Below, one piece after another: positions 1 through 5,582 of a stretch of DNA of 5,665 bases. The position numbers were made by a program, and so were the translations under genes. Location of the stretch: positions 1-5,665 of the forward strand of contig JAHIQV010000263.1 of the NCBI GenBank assembly GCA_018903185.1, read 5' to 3'. The notes beneath the pieces were generated by a model. The model was not told where the DNA came from and made no database searches. It worked only from the letters and a program-made list of their open reading frames with translations. The DNA comes from Gammaproteobacteria bacterium. Lineage in GTDB: Bacteria > Pseudomonadota > Gammaproteobacteria > Burkholderiales > Burkholderiaceae_C. The stretch's first letter is position 1, and every line of letters begins with the position of its first letter.

Positions 1-52
1 ACGACGGTGGCGCATCGGATCTGAGCGTCCGCGAACGCCTGCAGCACAGGTT

Positions 53-502
53 TCAGGCTTCCAGAACTTCGAACGTGGTGGTGATCTCGGCTGTCTTGCC
101 CAGCATGATGCTGGCAGAGCAGTATTTGTCGTGACTCATGGCAATGGCGCGTTCGACCGCTGCGGTCGGGATCGCCTTGCCCGTGACCGTGAAATGCATG
201 TGGATTCTGGTGAAGACCTTGGGATCGGACTCGGCGCGCTCGGTACTGAGCTTGACACTGCAGCCCCGGACATCGTGGCGGCCGCGTTTCAGGATCAGGA
301 CCACGTCGTAGGCGGTACAGCCACCGGTACCGGCGAGAACGGTTTCCATCGGTCTGGGGGCCATGTTGGCCCCACCGTTTTCCGGTTTGGCGGCGTCCGG
401 TGCTCCGTCCATGGCCAGCACGTGGCCGCTGCCGGTTTCGGCCACAAAACCCATGTGGGAGCGGGTGCCGGTGGCGCCGGTCCAGGTGACGGTGCATTCC
501 AT
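53..502 (-). CDS. OsmC family protein, YhfA-type (putative thiol peroxidase-like)
   Basis: The 149-residue product reads as an OsmC/Ohr superfamily protein and most resembles E. coli YhfA. Shared features are the SGH-hydrophobic-MDG segment near residues 25-33, PMETVLAGTGGC at 51-61, and DKYCSASIML at 125-134. Cys61 and Cys128 sit where the family has its two redox cysteines, so a cytoplasmic hydroperoxide-reducing or thiol-related role is possible, but YhfA itself has no firmly assigned function. The loop around residues 37-49 (PDAAKPENGGANM) is longer than in YhfA as I remember it. I chose the ATG at 502 because homology begins there. An in-frame upstream ATG at 616 would add 38 residues that look like translated promoter DNA. 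The gene is divergent from the small RNA and ilvA. No clear Shine-Dalgarno sequence is visible ahead of the start. Confidence 0.9.
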   Translation of the reverse strand: MECTVTWTGATGTRSHMGFVAETGSGHVLAMDGAPDAAKPENGGANMAPRPMETVLAGTGGCTAYDVVLILKRGRHDVRGCSVKLSTERAESDPKVFTRIHMHFTVTGKAIPTAAVERAIAMSHDKYCSASIMLGKTAEITTTFEVLEA

Positions 503-542
503 GGTGAGGTCCAGATGTGAGATGGGTTGCGGTTTTTGGAAG

Positions 543-573
543 AAGCTCTCTAAAAGATAGCAAAAAAGAGCTT
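543..573. repeat. Inverted repeat in the osmC-ilvA divergent gap
   Basis: AAGCTCT (543-549) and AGAGCTT (567-573) are perfect 7-base inverted copies separated by 17 A/T-rich bases. The site lies about 40 bases upstream of the OsmC-family start and just upstream of the small RNA promoter. It could be an operator for either direction, or chance in an A/T-rich region. No regulator is identifiable from it. Confidence 0.35.
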
Positions 574-576
574 TCG

Positions 577-595
577 CATGTTGCGTTGCAGCATG
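577..595. promoter_or_regulatory. Imperfect palindrome over the -35 box (candidate operator)
   Basis: CATGTTGC (577-584), spacer GTT, then GCAGCATG (588-595) form an 8-3-8 palindrome with one mismatched pair. It covers the TTGCGT -35 hexamer at 581-586 of the small RNA promoter, which is where a repressor would block transcription. That it is a binding site is inference from symmetry and position only. Confidence 0.35.
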
Positions 596-608
596 ACTTC
601 GATATACT
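581..608 (+). promoter_or_regulatory. Sigma-70-type promoter for the small RNA
   Basis: TTGCGT (581-586) and TATACT (603-608) are separated by 16 bases. The -10 element matches the TATAAT consensus at five of six positions and the -35 matches TTGACA at three of six. Transcription would begin near 614-616, which leaves about 79 bases up to the terminator T-run. Direct transcription-start mapping would settle it. Confidence 0.55.
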
Positions 609-614
609 GGCGGC

Positions 615-693
615 ATTGTATTGAAGGTTGTCTCCTCTACCCTCCACGGGTGGATTTAAACCCGGACCGGTTCTGCCAGTCCGGGTTTTTTTT
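615..693 (+). ncRNA. Putative small RNA with anti-Shine-Dalgarno segments
   Basis: A promoter ending at 608 and an intrinsic terminator ending at 693 delimit a transcript of about 79 nt with no convincing reading frame. The 5' half carries a C/U-rich stretch (631-647) containing CTCCT (632-636) and CCTCC (641-645), both matching the anti-Shine-Dalgarno 3' end of 16S rRNA. ACCC (639-642) can pair with GGGT (648-651), which would display TCCAC in a five-base loop. The 3' half is the terminator hairpin. This design recalls the Rfam entry I remember as 'Betaproteobacteria toxic small RNA', but I could not check a match. The alternative is an untranslated leader or attenuator of ilvA. I favour an independent small RNA because a second promoter-like pair follows the terminator and no isoleucine-rich leader peptide is present. 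Confidence 0.6.
658..693 (+). terminator. Strong intrinsic terminator
   Basis: AAACCCGGAC (658-667) pairs perfectly with GTCCGGGTTT (679-688). The 11-base loop can add two inner GC pairs after a C-A mismatch. Eight T residues (686-693) complete a classical rho-independent terminator on the plus strand. It ends 43 bases before the ilvA start, so it either ends the small RNA or attenuates ilvA. Confidence 0.85.
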
Positions 694-718
694 GATCGGA
701 TGGCGCGCTCTATATGAT
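692..718 (+). promoter_or_regulatory. ilvA: Possible ilvA promoter after the terminator
   Basis: TTGATC (692-697) and TATGAT (713-718) are 15 bases apart, placing a start near 725 and giving a very short leader of about 12 bases that still includes the GAGGAA ribosome site. The -10 is good, while the spacer is short of the usual 17. It would let ilvA be expressed independently of the upstream terminator. Confidence 0.4.
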
Positions 719-736
719 GAGCACCGAGGAAACACC

Positions 737-2332
737 ATGCCCGTCCGCCCCATAAAGCCTGCCGCCGCCCCTTCTCCCGTCACCGCGCTGACACCCGCCG
801 AATACCTCAAGAAGATCCTGACAGCCCGCGTCTATGACGTGGCTATCGAATCGGCCCTGGAGCCAGCGAAAAACCTGGGCCGGCGTCTTCACAACACGGT
901 GCTGCTCAAGCGCGAAGACCAGCAACCCGTGTTCAGCTTCAAGCTGCGTGGCGCCTACAACAAGATGGCGCAGCTGACGCCTGAGCAGTTGAAAAAGGGT
1001 GTGATCTGTGCTTCGGCCGGCAACCACGCCCAGGGCGTGGCGCTGGGCGGCCACAAGCTCGGCACCCGCGCGGTGATCGTGATGCCGACCACCACGCCAC
1101 AGGTAAAAGTGGACGCGGTTCGTGCACTCGGCGGTGACGTGGTGCTGCATGGGGACAGCTATTCCGATGCCTACACCCACGCGGTGGTGCTGCAAAAAAA
1201 GCAGGGGTTGACCTTCGTTCACCCTTTCGACGATCCGGACGTGATCGCGGGCCAGGGAACGATCGCCATGGAAATCCTGCGGCAACTGCAGAGCCTGGGT
1301 TCGGACCACCTGGATGCGGTGTTCGTCGCGATCGGCGGCGGCGGGCTGATTTCGGGTGTGGCCAACTACATCAAGGCGGTGCGCCCGGAGATCAAGGTGA
1401 TCGGCGTGCAGACCGTGGACTCCGACGCCATGATGCAATCGGTCCAGGCGGGCCAGCGCATCACGCTGGCCGATGTGGGTCTCTTCGCGGACGGTACAGC
1501 CGTCAAGCTCGTGGGCGAAGAAACCTTCCGCATCGCCAGCGGTCTGGTGGACGAGTTCATGGTGGTCGACACCGACGCGGTGTGTGCTGCCATCAAGGAC
1601 ATCTTTATCGACACGCGCAGCATCGTCGAGCCCTCAGGCGCGATGGCGGTTGCCGCGGTCAAACAATACGTCGCCAAGCACAAGACCAAGGGCGAGACCT
1701 ACGCCGCCATCCTGTGCGGCGCCAACATGAATTTCGACCGGCTGCGCTTCGTGGCCGAACGCGCCGAGGTGGGCGAAGAACGCGAGGCCTTGTTCGCCGT
1801 GACCATCCCCGAGGAGCGCGGCAGCTTCAAACGTTTCCTGGAAACCATCGGTGACCTGCCCGGTGGTTCGCGCAACGTCACCGAGTTCAACTACCGGATC
1901 GGCAACGCCGACACGGCACACGTTTTTGTCGGGCTGACCACGCAGGGCAAGGGCGAGTCGGCGAGGATCGCCGCCAATTTCAAGCGCCAGGGTTTCGAGG
2001 CGCTGGACCTCACGCACGACGACCTGGCAAAAGAGCACATTCGCCACATGGTGGGTGGGCATTCACCGCTGGCCCAGGACGAGCGCCTTCTGCGTTTTGT
2101 CTTTCCCGAGCGGCCGGGCGCCTTGCTCAAGTTTCTCAGCCTGATGCGTCCGGGCTGGAACATCAGCCTGTTTCACTACCGCAACCAGGGCGCGGACTAC
2201 GGTCGCATCCTCGTTGGCCTGCAGGTGCCGCCCAAGGACGACAAGGCGTTTGCACGCTTCCTCGACACACTGGGCTACCCGTACGTCGAGGAAACCGGCA
2301 ATCCGGTGTACCGTCTGTTCCTCAAAAGCTGA
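737..2332 (+). CDS. ilvA: Threonine ammonia-lyase (threonine dehydratase), biosynthetic
   Basis: This 531-residue protein deaminates L-threonine to 2-oxobutanoate and ammonia, the first step towards isoleucine, using pyridoxal phosphate in the cytoplasm. The PLP-binding lysine is Lys69 in SFKLRGAYN (67-75). SAGNHAQG lies at 93-100 and the glycine-rich phosphate loop GGGGLISG at 200-207. Two C-terminal ACT-like regulatory domains follow at about 352-425 and 451-525, the arrangement of the biosynthetic isoleucine-inhibited enzyme (E. coli IlvA is about 514 residues) rather than the short catabolic TdcB. I placed the start at ATG 737 because GAGGAA (726-731) precedes it by 5 bases. An in-frame ATG at 578 would read through the promoter and terminator. 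The terminator upstream suggests either separate transcription or attenuation. The cobT-like gene follows after 12 bases. Confidence 0.96.
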   Translation: MPVRPIKPAAAPSPVTALTPAEYLKKILTARVYDVAIESALEPAKNLGRRLHNTVLLKREDQQPVFSFKLRGAYNKMAQLTPEQLKKGVICASAGNHAQGVALGGHKLGTRAVIVMPTTTPQVKVDAVRALGGDVVLHGDSYSDAYTHAVVLQKKQGLTFVHPFDDPDVIAGQGTIAMEILRQLQSLGSDHLDAVFVAIGGGGLISGVANYIKAVRPEIKVIGVQTVDSDAMMQSVQAGQRITLADVGLFADGTAVKLVGEETFRIASGLVDEFMVVDTDAVCAAIKDIFIDTRSIVEPSGAMAVAAVKQYVAKHKTKGETYAAILCGANMNFDRLRFVAERAEVGEEREALFAVTIPEERGSFKRFLETIGDLPGGSRNVTEFNYRIGNADTAHVFVGLTTQGKGESARIAANFKRQGFEALDLTHDDLAKEHIRHMVGGHSPLAQDERLLRFVFPERPGALLKFLSLMRPGWNISLFHYRNQGADYGRILVGLQVPPKDDKAFARFLDTLGYPYVEETGNPVYRLFLKS

Positions 2333-2344
2333 GGAACCGGCACC

Positions 2345-3430
2345 ATGAGCGCAAGGACTGAAACAGTGGTTGAAGGACCCCGGATCAGGGCCTCCTTGCC
2401 CGAACCCCAGTGGCCGCACGTGGTGCCCACGGATGACGCTGAACCGGCGTTGCTTCTTCGGCAACAGCTGAGGCCGGAACACCAGCGGGAACACGCCCTG
2501 GGTCGCGTGGAAACACTGGCCTTGCAACTGGCCCGCATCCAGCACGCCAGCCCGCCGATCGTCGAACAGGTCCGTTTCGACCAACCGCAGTTGCTGGTGT
2601 TTGCCGGCGACCACGGCATTGCCGACGAAGGCGTCTCGCTGTCTGAACAGGGCCTTACCCGCCAGCGGGTGCGGCACATGTTGCAGGGCACGTCACTGGT
2701 CAACAGCCTGGCCGAGCAGCAGGGTTTCGACCTGACGGTGGTGGACGCGGGTGTGTCCTCCCACATCCTGCTGCCCGACGATGCCCCATCGCTGGTTCCC
2801 CTCTTGCTGCGCAAAATTGGCTATGGCACCCGCAACATGGTGCTGAGCCCCGCCATGTCGGTACCGCAGGCCATCGCCGCCCTGCACGCGGGCATGGACG
2901 TGGTGAAGCACCTGCCCGGCAACGTGCTCGCCCTGGGCGATGTCGGCGTGGCCAACACATCCTGCGCCGCGCTGCTGCTGTCGCGCCTGTGCGGCGTACC
3001 ACTGGCCGACGCCTGTGGGCACGCCGCCGGCCCGGACGAGGCCCGACTGAAACACAAGCTGGAGAAACTCTTTGCTGCTGCGAGCCGGCACCGCAAAGCG
3101 GTCACGCCACTGGACGCGCTGGCGGCGATGGGGGGGTTTGAAATCGCCATGATGGCTGGTGCCATGCTGCAGGCCGCCAGTGAGCGGCGCGTGGTGCTGG
3201 TGGACGGGTTTGTGGCCGGAGCGGCTGCGCTGGTGGCGCGCGGCCTGGTCCCGGCCGTGGCGGACTACCTGGTGTTTGCCCACCGGTCGGCCGAGCCGGG
3301 CCACCGCTTGCTGCTGATCCACCTGCAGGCCCAGCCGCTGCTGGACATGGAACTGCGCATGGGCCAGGGCGTGGGCACCTTGCTGGCCTGGCCCCTGCTG
3401 CGGGTGGCCCAGCGCCTGCTGACGCACTGA
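2345..3430 (+). CDS. cobT: CobT-family phosphoribosyltransferase with altered active site
   Basis: The 361-residue product belongs to the nicotinate-nucleotide:dimethylbenzimidazole phosphoribosyltransferase family, which activates the lower-ligand base of cobalamin with NaMN. Family signatures are AGDHGI (87-92), VVDAGV (132-137), AMGGFEIAMMAGAML (261-275), VDGFV (286-290), and SAEPGH (315-320). Several key positions depart from the family. The usual RLGEG, whose Glu is the general base (Glu317 in Salmonella CobT), is here RMGQG with Gln341 (codon CAG, 3365-3367). GEMGIGNT is GDVGVANT with Asp199. The PGS before LGR-E is absent, and the glycine-rich segment after the GDVG helix reads GHAAGPDE. 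The C-terminus looks about ten residues short. The start at ATG 2345 has GAGGAA (2331-2336) overlapping the ilvA stop, so the two genes are probably cotranscribed. No other cobalamin gene is in view. The family is certain; enzymatic activity on dimethylbenzimidazole is not. Confidence 0.88.
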   Translation: MSARTETVVEGPRIRASLPEPQWPHVVPTDDAEPALLLRQQLRPEHQREHALGRVETLALQLARIQHASPPIVEQVRFDQPQLLVFAGDHGIADEGVSLSEQGLTRQRVRHMLQGTSLVNSLAEQQGFDLTVVDAGVSSHILLPDDAPSLVPLLLRKIGYGTRNMVLSPAMSVPQAIAALHAGMDVVKHLPGNVLALGDVGVANTSCAALLLSRLCGVPLADACGHAAGPDEARLKHKLEKLFAAASRHRKAVTPLDALAAMGGFEIAMMAGAMLQAASERRVVLVDGFVAGAAALVARGLVPAVADYLVFAHRSAEPGHRLLLIHLQAQPLLDMELRMGQGVGTLLAWPLLRVAQRLLTH

Positions 3431-3436
3431 ACCGCA

Positions 3437-3467
3437 GGCGGCTGCATCGGATCGGCTACCGGCCGCC
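3437..3467. terminator. Possible hairpin between convergent genes
   Basis: GGCGGC (3437-3442) and GCCGCC (3462-3467) can pair around a 19-base loop in the 39-base gap between the convergent cobT-like and gspC genes. There is no T-run on either side, so this is at best a weak or factor-dependent terminator. Confidence 0.3.
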
Positions 3468-3469
3468 CC

Positions 3470-3970
3470 TCAGTCTTCAACCACTGGCAGAGTCAGCCGC
3501 ACCGTGCTGGGTCCCGTGCGTTGTGGTCCCAGCCGGGCTTCACGGCCGTTCACCGATTGCAGCACCAAGCCCGCCTCCAACGAATCGCCCACCCGAACCG
3601 GTCGCGGCGGCTGGTCGTCGACGGCGATCAGCGCTGCGCCACCTTGCCCCGGCCTGGCGGCCAGACCGAGCAGCCGGTAGCGTGTCGCGGTTGGCGTCGA
3701 TGCGGCCTCGGCCATCGCCTGCTGTGGACGCGACCCCAATGCGCGGGCCACTGCGGCCACGTCGGCCTGGGGCGCCGAAACCGCCAGCGCGGCCAGCGGG
3801 GTCAAAGGGCCCTGCCCCCAGGCACGCAGCACCCAGTACCCCGCACTCAGACCCGCAGCCAGCCAGAACAGCCCCGCGGCCAGCGCGGGCCAGAAACGGC
3901 CACCCGCCCAGCCCACCGCCGCACTGGCCACAGGGTTGAAGACGCGCCCGGAGAATGCCCGTTTGTTCAT
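3470..3970 (-). CDS. gspC: Type II secretion system protein GspC (short form)
   Basis: The 166-residue protein has the layout of the T2SS inner-membrane clamp protein. A short basic cytoplasmic N-terminus is followed by one transmembrane helix at about 25-50, an Ala/Pro-rich periplasmic linker (about 52-94), and an HR domain at about 97-149 (YRLLGLAARPGQGGAALIAV, then PVRVGDSLEAGLVLQSV and the AR-LG ending). The HR domain in this family contacts the N-terminal domain of the secretin GspD. The protein stops soon after it, so the C-terminal PDZ domain found in many longer GspC proteins is missing. The gene is divergent from gspG, which I recall as also the case in some other Burkholderiales T2SS loci. 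The ATG at 3970 has no Shine-Dalgarno sequence in front of it. Identification rests on domain pattern plus neighbours; sequence conservation in GspC is low. Confidence 0.85.
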   Translation of the reverse strand: MNKRAFSGRVFNPVASAAVGWAGGRFWPALAAGLFWLAAGLSAGYWVLRAWGQGPLTPLAALAVSAPQADVAAVARALGSRPQQAMAEAASTPTATRYRLLGLAARPGQGGAALIAVDDQPPRPVRVGDSLEAGLVLQSVNGREARLGPQRTGPSTVRLTLPVVED

Positions 3971-3976
3971 GGCCGC

Positions 3977-3984
3977 ATTATGAT
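3977..3984. promoter_or_regulatory. Overlapping divergent -10-like elements, gspC/gspG
   Basis: ATTATGAT (3977-3984) contains TATGAT on the plus strand (3979-3984) and CATAAT on the minus strand (3977-3982). The minus-strand element would start transcription at about 3970, exactly at the gspC ATG, giving a leaderless message. Neither direction has a good -35 box, so confidence is low. Confidence 0.3.
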
Positions 3985-4065
3985 CGACCGCCTGTCACGA
4001 CCCTCTGTGGCGTGCGTGCCGCTGGATGCCGTTCAGACCGGCGCGCGCCCCAGCCATCTGCTCCC

Positions 4066-4070
4066 GGGAG
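4066..4070 (+). promoter_or_regulatory. gspG: Ribosome binding site setting the gspG start
   Basis: GGGAG at 4066-4070 lies six bases before TTG 4077. The only upstream in-frame ATG (4026) has no such site, so TTG is preferred as the start. Confidence 0.65.
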
Positions 4071-4076
4071 ATCGCC

Positions 4077-4544
4077 TTGAAACACCACCCCCTGACCCCA
4101 CACACCACGCCTTCGAAAGCCCCCTGGCGCCGCTCGCTGCAGCGCGGCTTCACGCTCATTGAACTGATGGTGGTGCTGGTGATCATTGGCGTGCTGGCCG
4201 CGCTGATCGTGCCCAATGTGCTCGATCGTGCCGACGACGCCCGCGTCACGGCGGCCAGGACCGACGTCAACAACCTGATGCAGGCGCTCAAGCTGTACCG
4301 CCTCGACAACCAGCGCTATCCCACGAGCGAACAGGGTCTGAACGCACTGCTCGTCAAGCCCGCGACCAACCCGGTGCCGCCCAACTGGCGGCCCTATGTG
4401 GAGAAGCTGCCGGGCGACCCCTGGAACCGCCCGTACCAGTACCTGAACCCCGGCGTGCACGGCGAAGTCGACGTGCTCTCTCTGGGCGCCGACGGTCAAC
4501 CGGGCGGCGAGGGCCGGGACGCCGACGTCGGCAGCTGGCAGTGA
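4077..4544 (+). CDS. gspG: T2SS major pseudopilin GspG
   Basis: This is a type IV pilin-like protein that builds the T2SS periplasmic pseudopilus. The prepilin motif RGFTLIELMVVLVIIGVLAALIVPNV gives cleavage by the prepilin peptidase after Gly24, with Phe25 at +1 and the invariant Glu29 at +5. A hydrophobic helix (about 25-45) follows. The C-terminal half has the GspG hallmarks: YPTSEQGLNALL, PYVEKLPGDPWNRPYQY, then LGADGQPGGEGRDADVGSW, whose acidic residues form the calcium site in this family. From TTG 4077 the protein is 155 residues with a 24-residue leader; the alternative ATG 4026 would give 172 residues and an implausibly long leader without a ribosome site. gspG opens the plus-strand operon, and a hairpin repeat begins 8 bases after its stop. 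Confidence 0.95.
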   Translation: MKHHPLTPHTTPSKAPWRRSLQRGFTLIELMVVLVIIGVLAALIVPNVLDRADDARVTAARTDVNNLMQALKLYRLDNQRYPTSEQGLNALLVKPATNPVPPNWRPYVEKLPGDPWNRPYQYLNPGVHGEVDVLSLGADGQPGGEGRDADVGSWQ

Positions 4545-4551
4545 ACAGGCT

Positions 4552-4632
4552 CCCCCCAGCGCCGCTGCGCGGCTTCCCCCCGGGGGGACGGGGCCCTTGG
4601 ACCGGCGGAGCCGGATCTTCGGCACCCGCTGG
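4552..4632 (+). repeat. Dispersed GC-rich hairpin repeat, copy A
   Basis: The element begins with CCCCCC (4552-4557). It continues with hairpin GCCGC-TGC-GCGGC (4561-4573), perfect palindrome CCCCCCGGGGGG (4576-4587), a 14-base spacer, hairpin CCGGC-GGA-GCCGG (4602-4614), and a GC-rich tail. The same order of blocks occurs at the right end of the window with different loop bases. From memory, similar elements are frequent between genes in Comamonadaceae. The 168-base gspG-gspH gap is mostly this element; I see nothing clear in 4633-4700. Confidence 0.75.
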
Positions 4633-4701
4633 GTTGAGGCACTTCGCGCACAGGGGCTTGTTGACTTCAGCCCGTTTGCTCTGCGTCCCGAACGCGTTGC
4701 C

Positions 4702-4705
4702 GGAG
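4702..4705 (+). promoter_or_regulatory. gspH: Ribosome binding site setting the gspH start
   Basis: GGAG lies seven bases before GTG 4713. An ATG at 4708 is out of frame, only two bases from GGAG, and soon meets a stop, so GTG is the better start. Confidence 0.65.
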
Positions 4706-4712
4706 TAATGCG

Positions 4713-5195
4713 GTGCTGTCAGCCCTGCCACGCTCCAGCTCGCTCCAGCAAGGCTTCACCCTGCTGGAGCTGATGGTCGTGGTGGCCATCGTGGCGCTGG
4801 CCACGGCCGGCGTGAGCCTGACCCTGCGCGACAACGACGGCAGCCGGCTGGAGACCGAAGCCCTGCGCCTGTCGGCGTTGCTCGAATCGGCGCGCGCCCA
4901 GTCGCGCAGCAGCGGTGTGCCGGTGTACTGGCGGCCGACAGCGGAAGGGTTCGAATTCCTGGGCGCCCCGGCGCGCCCGCAGGCACCGGCCTCTCTGGCG
5001 CACGAACGCCGCTGGCTGCACCCGGAGACCCGGGTGCGTATCGCCCAACCCACCGGGGCGAGCAGCCTGGTGCTGGGCCCCGAGCCCCTGATCGCGGCGC
5101 AAACCCTGCTGCTCGCGCACGGCCAGCACCAGCTGACGCTGGGCACCGACGGGCTCTCACCCTTCGCCGTGCTGCCCGAGACCGCTGCGCCATGA
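4713..5195 (+). CDS. gspH: T2SS minor pseudopilin GspH
   Basis: The 160-residue protein, started at GTG, has a short prepilin leader ending QQG at residue 14, then FTLLELMVVVAIVALATAGVSL with Phe15 at +1 and Glu19 at +5. After the hydrophobic helix comes a region typical of GspH (LETEALRLSALLESARAQSRSSGVPVYWRP) and a variable beta-rich C-terminal half with GLSPFAVLP near the end. GspH joins GspI, GspJ and GspK at the pseudopilus tip. It is separated from gspG by a hairpin repeat but overlaps gspI by four bases (ATGA), so translation of gspI is probably coupled to it. Pseudopilin membership is certain; the H assignment comes from order and the GspH/FimT-like pattern after the helix. Confidence 0.9.
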   Translation: MLSALPRSSSLQQGFTLLELMVVVAIVALATAGVSLTLRDNDGSRLETEALRLSALLESARAQSRSSGVPVYWRPTAEGFEFLGAPARPQAPASLAHERRWLHPETRVRIAQPTGASSLVLGPEPLIAAQTLLLAHGQHQLTLGTDGLSPFAVLPETAAP

Positions 5196-5581
5196 CCACC
5201 ACGCGCTTCGGCGGGCGTCGGTCCCGGGGTTTCACCCTGATCGAAATCCTGGTCGCGCTGGCGGTGGTGGCGATCACGCTGGCCGCCGGCATGCAGGCCA
5301 CCGGCGCCCTCACCCGCGCCGCGGAGCGACAAAGTGATCAATGGCTGGCCCAGCTCTGCGCCGAAAACGAGTTGACGAAGCTGCGCCTGACACGCCAGCT
5401 GCCCGGCGTGGGCGAGAGCACGAGCGGCTGCGAGCAGGCGGGACAGCAGCTGCAGGTGCGGCTGGCGGTGTTGCCGACGCCGAACCCCAACTTCCGGCGC
5501 GTCGACGCCGTGGTCGAGGGGCAGGTTCAGGGGGTGAACGCGCGGCTGCTCACCCTGTCCACCGTGATGGGACGGTATTGA
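5192..5581 (+). CDS. gspI: T2SS minor pseudopilin GspI
   Basis: The 129-residue protein carries a leader ending SRG at residue 13, followed by FTLIEILVALAVVAITLAAGMQA with Phe14 at +1 and Glu18 at +5. The continuation, WLAQLCAENELTKLRL at 51-66, then LPGVGES, a Cys-Glu-Gln-Ala-Gly segment, and TPNPNFRRVDAVV, is characteristic of GspI. Cys56 and Cys80 could form a disulfide in the periplasm. GspI is the hub of the tip complex with GspJ and GspK. The ATG overlaps the gspH stop and has no ribosome site of its own, which suggests coupling. A possible gspJ start lies one base after its stop. Confidence 0.93.
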   Translation: MTTTRFGGRRSRGFTLIEILVALAVVAITLAAGMQATGALTRAAERQSDQWLAQLCAENELTKLRLTRQLPGVGESTSGCEQAGQQLQVRLAVLPTPNPNFRRVDAVVEGQVQGVNARLLTLSTVMGRY

Positions 5582-5582
5582 G

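Noticed and set aside
1..52. Possible end of a flanking gene before the OsmC-family stop
   Set aside because: Only 52 bases are available. A plus-strand frame ending at TGA 22-24 is too short to identify, so nothing can be supported.
621..659. Short frame from TTG 621 (12 codons) as an ilv leader peptide
   Set aside because: No ribosome site and only a few branched-chain codons (Val, Val, Leu, Ile), which is not the dense run expected of a leader peptide.
578..736. Upstream extension of ilvA to ATG 578
   Set aside because: It would translate the promoter, small RNA and terminator. The start at 737 has a proper ribosome site and matches the family start.
1192..1202. A-AAA-AAG slippery heptamer in ilvA, as used for -1 frameshifting in dnaX
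   Set aside because: It encodes an ordinary Gln-Lys-Lys in a conserved enzyme. The -1 frame stays open for a long way with no known product, and I see no stimulating structure.
710..1438. Long minus-strand frame (242 codons) opposite ilvA
   Set aside because: It lies antisense to an unmistakable ilvA, is rich in His, Arg and Gly as expected from a shadow frame, and shows no domain I recognise.
3521..4162. Plus-strand frame (213 codons) opposite gspC and running into gspG
   Set aside because: Arg/Pro/His-rich shadow composition; it overlaps two recognisable T2SS genes and has no motif.
4661..4692. TTGACT as a -35 box for a gspH promoter
   Set aside because: No acceptable -10 hexamer occurs 15-19 bases downstream.
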